Assembly: GCA_958510825.1 (NCBI GenBank)
Contig: OY294046.1
Coordinates: forward strand, 10,022,847 to 10,086,846
DNA from: Brachypterus glaber
Taxonomy: Eukaryota > Arthropoda > Insecta > Coleoptera > Kateretidae
Direction of reading: 5' to 3'
DNA: 64,000 nt
Notes under the pieces: generated by a model
What the model was told of the DNA's origin: nothing
Databases searched by the model: none
Seen by the model: only the letters and a program-made list of their open reading frames with translations
Shown: piece by piece, positions 55,897-64,000 of the stretch
Layout of the letters: every line of letters begins with the position of its first letter
How positions within the stretch are numbered: the first letter of the stretch is position 1
Program-made: the position numbers and the translations under genes

Positions 55897-55974
55897 TTTT
55901 TACCTCCTTAATACACCCCTGCTGTGCAGCTGCGAGAAGTATAATAATTTATTAAGTATTTATTATACTCATAA

Positions 55975-55993
55975 TTTATTATTTATTTATTTA
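55975..55993 (-). terminator. Polyadenylation signal cluster for the MCT-like gene
   Basis: Overlapping AATAAA hexamers on the minus strand (ATTTATTTATTTA on plus) lie about 150 bp past the stop codon. Confidence 0.4.
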
Positions 55994-56139
55994 TCAATAA
56001 TAAAGAATGTGGGGTGTGAAAATTGGCAAGCGGATAAAGAGCTGCTTTGTATAAGTTTAATTTTTAACTATTTAGATCTATAGAAAACGCCTATATCCGA
56101 CATTTTTTTAATTATTTTTTTTAACTTGAAAACCTTTTT

Positions 56140-56516
56140 CTAAACAGAACTCTCATCGATAACCGTAATAACTCTATTTGGAAAAATCTTCCATTTTCCA
56201 TTATTCTTATTCACGTTTCCATTTGTCTCAGTATTTTCTTCCACATTTTCCTCATTATTTTGGACCATTTTCGGCCTAGCAAGCGACCACCTTCTGCCTT
56301 TCCGGTCCAAAATAACTGGCATTTCCGCTATGAGGTTGTTTTCGAATTCGCTGAGCATCAGGTAGTTTTCTACTTTATTGCATGAGGTAATGCAGTCGCC
56401 AATGTAGTCGAGGTCATCAAGGAGGTTGTCCGGGAGGTCCATGTCCGCAATGCCTTCTTCGGAGATGCACGTGAGTTCGGCTTTTTCATTGGAGACCACT
56501 ATATTGTCGATAAGAC
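56140..56516 (-). CDS. MCT-like last exon (acidic C-terminal tail)
   Basis: Acceptor CTTTCCCGTAG, stop TAG at 56142-56140. It encodes LIDNIVVSNEKAELTCISEE through LDDLDYIGDCITSCNKVENY to VIDESSV. Soluble and acidic. A dispersed repeat ends about 21 bp before this acceptor. Confidence 0.87.
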
Positions 56517-59500
56517 CTACGGGAAAGATTAAAAAAAATATTTTTATCCAATACATACAGATAATAAGACAATTAACAGCTTTATTTTAAATAGATAAAC
56601 TCAGTAATAACCCCCGCGTGGCTTTTACTTTATTGAGTGGATAATTATTTATTTTACCCACTCAACTGTCACTTGTCAAATTATTTTCTTGTAAATGTCA
56701 TTAAAATTTTTAATAAAAATATGAATTCCTAAGCTATTTATTGGATAAAACCTTGTATAGCACTCATGGGTAAACCGATATTGCCTTCTCGAAAATTAAC
56801 CTGCTTGGCTGACGCCTCGCAGGTTAATTTTCTCATGGGCAATATCTTACTTTACCCACTAGTACCATAAATAACTATTTATATTTTCATTTTTAAATTG
56901 GATATTAAAATTAATTTTTAAAGACCAGTTTTTTTTATTCAAACTTCTTGGAAAAAAGTATTGTTTTTGAAAGCAACAGTTCTGCATTATACCGGGTGTT
57001 TTTTTAACCTGAGACTTTCCAATATCTCGAATACTATGCATTTTAGAAAAAAAGATGTCGGACAAAAGTTGTTTATTTTAATGGGGGAAATAAAAGGGCG
57101 TATTTATTTTTAAAGGATATTTACGTTTTCAAGCTAATTTCAATGTCAACTTTGTTTTTTATTAATAGAAACATATACTTTTTTTACTGTTATTTAATTC
57201 TCCTCAAAAAAATCAAATTCTTTTGTAAAAAACTTTTTTTGTTCGGACTTTTAGTTACAGAGATAAAACAGCCACACAAAATTAAAAAAGTTAGATCTCC
57301 AACGATCTCGAATAGTCAATTCCTATGTATTTTGAGCCGCTGAATCCGAATCTGAGGTCAGAATTTGAAAGTTAGCTCGCATTTTCAACATAACCTCAAA
57401 AAAACTACAATATCATTGCGATAAGTATGTTTTTTGAGGTTGTGTTGAAAATGGGAGCTAACTTTTAAAATACGACCTCAGATTTGGATTCAGCGGCTTA
57501 AAATACATTGGAATTAACTAGTCGAGTCCGTCGGAGATTCAATTTTTTTAATTTTGTGTGGCTGTGTTATCTCTGCAGGTAAAAGTCCGATCAAAAAGAG
57601 TTTTTTAAAAAAGATTTTTATTTTTTTGAGGAGAATCAAATAACAGTAAAAAAAATATATGTTTCTATTTGAAAAAACAAAGCTGACTTTAAAATGATCT
57701 CGAAAACGTTAATATCCGTAAAAAATAAATACGCAATTTTGTTTCACCCATTAAAATAAGAAAACTTTTTCCGACATCTTTTTTTCTAAAATGCATAGTA
57801 TTCAAGATATTTGAAAGTTTCAGGTTAAAAAGAAAACACCCGGTATCGTAGTTCTTATAAGACACAGGTAAATAAATATTAGCTGTTTATGTTTTCCTAT
57901 AGACATTCTTTTAGAGATCCTTTACCTAATTGTACCGACGCAAGTGATTTTGCTATTGCAGCAATAAGTTTACAAGCCAACATACGGAATAGGAAACAAA
58001 GTTCTCGATAAAAAGTACTGCATTTGACAGCAGCAGTTACTGTCTGGTATTATTGTTTGTATATATAAAAAACAGATAAGTATGAATCATATAATTACAC
58101 TGAAAACAGACGCAAGCAATTTTGCTATTGGAGCAGTACTTTTACAAGGTAATGTACCAAATAGCAAGCATAGAAAGTTCTCGATGAAAAGTACCTATTG
58201 CTTTTGACAGCAGCAGTTAATACGTTATGGTTCGAAAAATATATATCAATAAGAATCGTTTAATAGATCCTTTAATTATAACGAAAACAGACGCAAGCAA
58301 TTTTGCTGTCGTAGCGCTTCTTTTACAAGGTAATATATCAAATGGCAAACACAGAAACTCGTAGTACTACATCACCGAAAAAGATTAACTTTTTTTGGTA
58401 CTGTATTCGGTTACTGTTCTTATAAAAAAAAACAGATTATTAAGAATATTTAAAAAGATTCTATAATTATACTGAAAACAGACGCAAGCAATTTTGCCAA
58501 TGTAGCGCTACTTGTACAAGGCAATGTACCAAATGGCCAACAGAAAGATCTCGATAATAAGTACGTATTGCTTTTGGCAGCAGTAATTACTGCGCTTGGT
58601 TCCAAAAATATATATCAATGGGAATTCTTTAATAGATCATTTCATAGTGAAAACAGACGCAAGTGATTTTGATGTCGTAGCGGTTCTTTTACAAGCCAAT
58701 ATACCAAATGGCAAACACAGAAACTCGCTACTATACCATTAAAAAAGATGGAAAATTGTTTCTTTTTGTATTGTATTATTTTTAATGAAAAACAAGAAAT
58801 AATTTTTTTTTAAAGATCCCACGATTATGCTAAAAACAGACGCAGGTGATTTTGCTTTTGGAGCAGTACTTTTACAAGGGAACGTAAGAAAGGTAAGTTT
58901 ACATTCAGTTGTTCTAAGTCTATTAATACAAGGCAGTACTTACCTCCAGACTGGTTGGGCGCCAAATCCGTCCCTAGAACCAAAGCTGCTGCAGCAGCTC
59001 CGGCTGTTACAGCTCCATCGTTATCCGGTTCCTGCGAAAATGATAATTTCCTCCTCTGTGGGCACGTATCCGACACGCAAAGATGCCTGGTGCCATTTTC
59101 TCGGGTGTGCTTGTGTCGGGAAATCTTGCGTTTGTGCAGGTCTATGAGGAAGAGGGTCAGACTTCCTACAAGAACGCAAGTCGAGCTGAAGTAGTACCCA
59201 GCGCGGTCACCGCAGGTTTCATTCATATAGCCTGGAAGGCAGATAAATATCAAACAATCTGAAACGAGCACATGTGGACTTCCTAGACAGATGACCATAT
59301 CTATGACTATAAAGTCCTACGAAAAAAATGACTGAATATGTGTTTGTAGTACCTAAATGAAAGTCTTTTTAACTGACCTGCGATAAATAATAAAATGGCT
59401 TAACTAGATGATCTTAGAGTAATGGAACAAACTTTAGATTACTTTTTGACACTATTTGTGATAAAAAAAATGTCAAAAATTAGGAGGGTCTCTATTTTTT

Positions 59501-62500
59501 ATTTTTGAAAAATCTTACCTGAAAATGGGACTCCAATTACAATGGGGATAGCCTGGGAACACTGTACAAATCCCCATGTTCTTGCGAAATTCCTCGCTCT
59601 CACTCTTTCATATGTGTACATTTTCAGGGAATAATGGTATCCTCCACAAAATATACCTAAAACAAATTCTTATTATAATATCGATGCGATTAAGGTAAAC
59701 CGGGGCAATAACAGCCTAGTAATATTGACTCTGTTAAGTAGAGTTTAACCTATTTAAAATCTCTAAAACTTGTTTTATTGTATATCGTTCTAAGAACTTT
59801 TACCTTAAGAAGGAACATGATGAAATCTACCGTATGCTTTGTTTGAGTTTACGGTGAGGGGCTGGTGGGGAGTGACTATTGTTTTCACTTAGTACGCGTA
59901 AAGAGAGAGAAAGAATGCGTAAACTCACAGTCTAATGTCGTAAAATGACTGACAGGGGTACAGTGTTGCCGATTGGAAACATATACTTTGGATATTTTAT
60001 TGTAAATTAAGAAACATTAGTTCTGTATGAGTTTTATATGAACTAGTACTTTAATTTTAATAGATTTAAATATACTTTATTAATAAACATAATTATAGTA
60101 TACCCAATAAATTTTTTTACATTTTTAATTTAAGTATAATGATTTGAATTCATGATAAGGTGGAAACTACGCAACATCGCTAGCCTGAAAGTCGACTAGC
60201 GACATCTACATTTTACACCACAAAGCTGTATCGCGTTTCTGTTAGTAAATAAACAAACAAAAAGATGACACCTTCATAAACATTGGTCTGAAATTACTTC
60301 TTGAGGTAAAAGTTCTTTGATATCGTTTAATAATTAGTCCAAATTGTCCTAAAATGATGCATCATGTGTATCAACATTGAAACGTGCCGCATTAGGCCTA
60401 AAATTTTTAAGGATGTACTTTTTTTAGCAAAAATTTACATAATAATAAAATGTAATTTTATTTTTTTCAAAAAATATAATTTTGTATTTTAAATATTTTT
60501 TTGATAGGGCGTACGTAGGAGCCGTAGTTTTTTAACCCTTAAAACTATGTTTTGTGATTCCTTATTTATGGTCGATATGGAACTTATTATCGTTGACCTA
60601 TCGACCTGAAAGGTTCACATATTTTTTTAGACAGTTTGGAAAAAATTAAAGGGCGCCCCAGAAAAGCTATTTTTAAAAAAACTTCCTATTGTGTATATAA
60701 CAAAATGTGCAATATAACAACATTTAGGATCTTGAAAAAATAAATTATACAAAAAATTATTAAAAAAAGTAGTTTTTAAATGAATATTGAGGTCAAAGAA
60801 TTCTTAAGTTAATAAAAATATTTAAAGTTTTCAAGAAAGTTTATAGATTGTGCAAGCAATATCAGTATTTTACAATTTTTCAATTTTCTAGATAATTTAG
60901 TAAAAAATTATCCACCTAATTTATTTTGATGCATCTCAATAAGTCAGTTTAATGCATCGTAAACATTCTCAACTTTAAAAACTTCTCTGCATCTTGCATG
61001 AATAATATTAAATTTTAATACTTAATGCAGTTTGTCTCAGAACTAACTATTTTGCGACTCTTATAAGCTGATAATCACACGCATTTTGCCTGTTCTTATA
61101 GGCCCATAAGAGGTCTCTACTTTTTTTTCTGTTGGGTTGGCAACATATAAAAGTCTATCTCTTGACGTTTTGCGTGCAAATGTCAATGTCGATTTAAAGT
61201 TTAATTTTTTACAAAATTTTGTGTTTGGGTTATTTTTACCGTGTTAAAATTGTGGACTGGTTAATTGCAGTGAAAAAAGAAGAGTTGACTGTAAAATATA
61301 TCAAAATATCATTTGTTCTTAGAATTTTAAACACTGTAAACTGTAGTGCCAACCCAAAACAAAAATCCCTAGTCATCAATTTAAATGTAAGTTTTTTAAA
61401 TTTTAGAGCAAAATAGAAAAATTTGTATAAAGCACTCGTTTCATAACACGTTTTTAGAGCGCTAGTACTTTAGAAAACTCGCCGCAAGCGGCTCGTTTTC
61501 TAAACTTGTACTCGTGCGCTAAAAACGTATGTTATGAAACTAGTACTTTAATATACTATAACAGGAAATCACTAGATTTTTTTTAAACATACCATAAATC
61601 CAAGCAAACATGACATACGCGTGGTAGTTCCCACTGACTACTGTGAACGCCAATATACTTAATCCACACATGAAGACTGCCGTTTGGCACAAGTACTGCC
61701 GTGCTATTCTGCACTCCGTAGAATTGTGGAGTACCAACGTGCTAAAAACCACACATCCAACTGTCCAAGCTAACCCCAAATAAATCTGAAACAAAAGATA
61801 AAAATATAATGCTCCTAAAAATATTGAATTAATTTCTTCTAAAAAAAAATAAAAAAATACTTTTGAAAAAAATACTTTTGAAAACGTTAAAAAATAAATA
61901 TTAACACTAAAGAAGCAATCTAATTTTTAATTTTTTTTTACTTGGCAAGACTTTTCTAGGATCTTCAAAAAAAGTAAAATTAAAAGTAAAAATAGTATAT
62001 TATGATCCAAGGACGAGAATAGTATATTCTATAACTAGTATGGAATAGACAATATCCCGCGCGAGCGGAAAGTTTGTCATACGAGCCGGTAGGCGAGTAT
62101 GACGGTCCAGCGGAATGACTATTCCATACGTGTCGTAGACTGTACTTTTTCTTCGACTGCAAATATGAAACACTGTATGGCTTCAAACTGCGGACAAGGT
62201 TAAAAACAATGTTTTTTTGTCACTCGACATTGTAAATGCAACAAAACACATATTTTTAAATAAAGCAATTAATGTTATTTAATAATTTTATCAAATCAGT
62301 ACTTAAAAAAGATTTTTATTCAATTTTAGCACATATTTACAAATTATAATGCAAAAATTGAAGGTTATGTCAGAATTTTGTGACAGATATCAGGTTTAAA
62401 TATTTAACAATAGACGGAGCAGTTTTAATTTTTTGAACTAAATTGATAAAAAACTGGTCAAATATTAAGAAAAACTAATAAACTTTATGTAATTTTAACG

Positions 62501-63919
62501 CAAAACTTTAAATTGCAATAAATTATTCAATATTTCATAGTAAAATATATTTATTTTTGCTAATTTTGTTACAGTTTTCTTTACTTTTATAAACAAGAGA
62601 TGGCACTACATGTGCTCATTCTAACACTTGATACGGAATATTCATACCGTATCTAGAGCTAGAATGGATTCATTCTGTGTTTAAAAAGTGTGTGTATTTG
62701 CTTACAATTTAAAGCAGTCGTAGAAAAATAATGTTTCTCGGTCGCACGCGAAGATTGTGAGCCGAGATTGACAACCGCGTAAGACCGAGATATATTTCTC
62801 GTCCGTGTATCATACGCTATTTTTTATTCGCTTGTAAACATATTTTTAACAAAAAAAGGCAAAAATAGTAAGTTTTAATTTGGTTATGTCAGTCAACTGA
62901 CACTTTACTATAAGGCAACATGGCTGGAGTTATAAATAACTCCAGCTGTTATACTCCAGCTATTTTTAACAAAAAAAGGCAAAAATAGTACGTTTTAATT
63001 TGGTTATGTCAGTCAACTGACACTTTACCATAAGGCAATATGGCTGGAGTTATAAATAACTCCAGCTGTTATACTCCAGCCATCTTGCCATAAGGGACCG
63101 CCAAAGTAAAATAAAAGGCGAACACAACGGCTATGCAATTTTTCATAAGGGACAAACTCTTAACAAAAGTTTCACTTTTAACCTAACATTTCTAACCGAA
63201 AAATGTCACTTTCTAATACAAGCGAATAAAAAAGGATTTATTCATAAGTTTAGTTATACTCGGTCAAAGACGTATAGGTTTTTTTTCTCTATGGGGGGGG
63301 GGAAGAATACCAAGATCATAATTTTTGTTTGGCTTTAAAAATGAAAAAAATAAGTAAAGGAATATAAATATAATTTTTTTTTATAGATAAATGCAGTACA
63401 AAAAACTAATCTTTTTGTCCTATGGAGGGGGGGGGGGATAATTACCCCCATTACCCACCCCTTATCTACGCCCTTGTACTCGGTATTTATTTATTTATTT
63501 AAAATGATTTTCAAAAAAAATTTGAAAATTTTTTGATGGAAAAAATAAATTAATTTGTTCAAAAATAGAAAAAATATTAAAAAAAAAATACCTGTAGAAA
63601 AACAGTCGAATCTCCCAACCCCTCTTCATCAGCCTGATAAGCCAAGTAGAACAGCGGTGTGTTGATCCCAAAAGCGCTGATCCCTGTGGAAATCAGCAAA
63701 ATTCTGACCGTCTTGCTCTTCAAAGTGCTGAAATCGAAGAAGGGCACTTTATCCTCGATTTTGTTCTTGTCCTTGATTTTGCGTTTTTGGTTCTTGATGT
63801 GCAAAATGGCGCGGCGTTGTGGATGGTACAACGAAGCGGAGCGGTAAAAGGTGCCGAGGATGAAAGTGACGGATATTGCGCCGGTTACTACTTGCAGGCC
63901 TAAGCGCCATCCTAAAGCC
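56140..63919 (-). CDS. Monocarboxylate transporter-like protein (SLC16/MFS), 5' part missing
   Basis: Five exons, 63919-63592, 61785-61593, 59656-59519, 59231-58944 and 56516-56140 (minus), join in frame to 440 residues; the N-terminal half lies beyond the right edge. The first visible helix (ALGWRLGLQVVTGAISVTFI) is followed by a long basic loop and then FFDFSTLKSKTVRILLIS. That opening is typical of MCT TM7, so the fragment covers TM6 to TM12. Later come GIFCGGYHYSLKMYTYERVR, QCSQAIPIVIGVPFSGYMNE and GYYFSSTCVLVGSLTLFLID, then an unusually long C-tail. The tail is acidic and well formed (ELTCISEEGIADMDLPDNLL) and ends VIDESSV. SLC16 proteins carry lactate, pyruvate, thyroid hormone or related solutes across the plasma membrane; the substrate cannot be told here. 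I cannot name the ortholog. Confidence 0.88.
56538..56880 (-). repeat. Dispersed repeat, GGTAAAGTAAGATATTGCCC family, copy 2
   Basis: Inverted relative to 8801-9150, with the same hairpin and the same end ATATTTTTATCCAATACATA. It abuts the 3' splice region of the last MCT-like exon. Confidence 0.85.
56990..57845. mobile_element. Fold-back element B, full copy
   Basis: Begins TACCGGGTGTTTTTTTAACC and ends AAGAAAACACCCGGTA. Arms share the sequence of 32348-33150 (GATGTCGGACAAAAGTTG, ATAACCTCAAAAAAAC). In MCT-like intron 4. Confidence 0.88.
57880..58890 (+). repeat. Tandem array of a retrotransposon RNase H fragment, six units
   Basis: Six units of about 175-190 bp each contain AAAACAGACGCAAGCAATTT or a close variant; in unit 1 it is TACCGACGCAAG. 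Starts are near 57900, 58087, 58270, 58462, 58640 and 58819. The plus frame around this line reads LKTDASNFAIGAVLLQG, the RNase H motif of Ty3/gypsy-type polyproteins. Units 3 and 5 continue with a Y-T/I-x-KKD-like line, while units 1, 2 and 4 share a different continuation (GCTTTTGACAGCAGCAGTTA). All are short and broken by stops. Antisense to the MCT-like gene. Confidence 0.8.
58944..59231 (-). CDS. MCT-like exon (TM12 and start of C-tail)
   Basis: Acceptor TGCCTTCCAG, donor GGAG|GTAAGT. It encodes GYMNETCGDRAGYYFSSTCV, TM12 and a His/Arg/Lys-rich then Ala-rich tail (GAAAAALVLGTDLAPNQSG). Confidence 0.87.
59519..59656 (-). CDS. MCT-like exon (TM10-TM11)
   Basis: Acceptor TTTTAG, donor TCAG|GTAAGA. 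It encodes IFCGGYHYSLKMYTYERVRA and FVQCSQAIPIVIGVPFS. Missed by simple ORF length criteria; joined by phase and family pattern. Confidence 0.88.
59790..60319. mobile_element. TIR element, CAAAGAACTTTTACCTCAAG family, copy 2
   Basis: Inverted relative to 31420-31966 with the same interior (GGGGAGTGACTATTGTTT, GACAGGGGTACAGTGTTGCC). In MCT-like intron 2 (59657-61592). Confidence 0.88.
61094..61560. mobile_element. Dispersed composite repeat (GGGTTGGCA element plus hairpin core), copy 2
   Basis: Inverted relative to 35148-35588. GGGTTGGCAAC at 61134 and TGCCAACCC at about 61350 bound the block, and the hairpin core with CTCGCCGCAAGCGGCTCG follows. It ends 33 bp before the MCT-like donor at 61592. 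Confidence 0.82.
61593..61785 (-). CDS. MCT-like exon (TM8-TM9)
   Basis: Acceptor TTTTGTTTCAG, donor ATG|GTATGT, phase 0 in and 1 out. It encodes IYLGLAWTVGCVVFSTLVLH and LCQTAVFMCGLSILAFTVVS. Confidence 0.87.
62019..62733 (+). repeat. Dispersed 0.6-kb repeat, copy 2
   Basis: Direct copy of 23379-24005. Extra GC-rich bases at about 62049-62113 (CCCGCGCGAGCGG, GAGCCGGTAGGCGAGTATG) are absent from copy 1. In MCT-like intron 1. Confidence 0.88.
62818..63234. mobile_element. TIR element containing a 120-bp tandem duplication
   Basis: CTATTTTTTATTCGCTTGT on the left and ACAAGCGAATAAAAAAGG on the right pair. Inside, units starting TATTTTTAACAAAAAAAGGC at 62841 and 62961 are near identical. Each includes a 24-bp palindrome made of GCTGGAGTTATA and its inverse. 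Confidence 0.8.
63592..63919 (-). CDS. MCT-like exon (TM6, central loop, TM7)
   Basis: Acceptor CTTTTTTTAG, donor CAG|GTATTT, phase 2 in and 0 out. It encodes ALGWRLGLQVVTGAISVTFI through the central loop to EEGLGDSTVFLQ. The visible open frame from 63831 starts too late. Confidence 0.87.
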
Positions 63920-63975
63920 CTAAAAAAAGAAGAGGTATAAATTAAATTAAATTGTTATCTAACGCAGGTCTAATA

Positions 63976-64000
63976 ATATTTTTTATCCAATACATACAGA
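63976..64000 (-). repeat. Edge of a third GGTAAAGTAAGATATTGCCC-family copy
   Basis: ATTTTTTATCCAATACATAC at the window end matches the terminal bases of the repeat at 56538. The rest is off-window. Confidence 0.5.

Larger units (their letters stand above)
42234..56139. other. Gene-poor region between Gapvd1 and the MCT-like gene
   Basis: About 14 kb in which I find no confident exon, apart from a weak orphan candidate at 45788-45876. It contains the tandem and fold-back elements listed below. The stretches 45000-45780, 45940-46650, 47780-48390 and 52440-53050 are AT-rich with no recognised element. GC-richer pieces at 55140-55270 and 55555-55700 look like old repeat fragments. Confidence 0.55.

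Noticed and set aside
58827..59147. 106-residue plus frame next to the RNase H array
   Set aside because: Only its first 20 residues belong to the array unit; the rest is the complement of the MCT-like exon.
1..64000. CRISPR arrays, operons, bacterial promoters or tRNA/rRNA genes
   Set aside because: The window is eukaryotic nuclear DNA; the tandem repeats lack CRISPR spacing, and I saw no convincing tRNA box A/B pair with a cloverleaf or rRNA sequence.

Overview
This is a stretch of an AT-rich insect nuclear genome. The evidence is five animal protein-coding loci with small exons, GT-AG introns from about 90 bp to 4 kb, and a very dense load of short inverted-repeat transposons. Protein families, not database hits, support 'insect'; a beetle is my guess and is unverified.

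Layout. (1) 777-2784, minus: Mlx (bigmax), a Max-like bHLH-zipper gene running off the left edge. (2) 4749-10943, plus: a four-exon Daxx-like histone chaperone gene, head-to-head with Mlx. A MULE-like transposon carrying a FAR1/ZSWIM-type exon sits in its last intron. (3) 10944-16947: intergenic, filled with repeats. (4) 16948-17694, minus: a single-exon Xrcc2-like RAD51 paralog, head-to-head with (5) 18539-42233, plus: Gapvd1 (RME-6 type RasGAP + VPS9 protein). Its 13 coding exons give a continuous frame of 1432 codons; one intron has a GC-AG boundary. (6) 42234-56139: about 14 kb without a confident gene, holding a 351-bp triplicated tandem repeat, several fold-back elements and one orphan exon-like fragment. 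(7) 56140-63919, minus: the last five coding exons of an SLC16/monocarboxylate-transporter-like gene that runs off the right edge. One of its introns contains a tandem array of a retrotransposon RNase H fragment.

The genes are functionally independent housekeeping or regulatory genes: E-box transcription, H3.3/SUMO-linked chromatin, homologous recombination, endocytic Rab5 activation and solute transport. Nothing suggests a cluster acting together. The unusual part of the window is its repeat biology: at least seven kinds of long fold-back element, many TIR MITEs, nested insertions, and the same elements reused in introns of neighbouring genes.

All exon boundaries were derived by hand from splice consensus, frame continuity and family resemblance. 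Repeat limits are approximate, usually within 5 to 20 bp.
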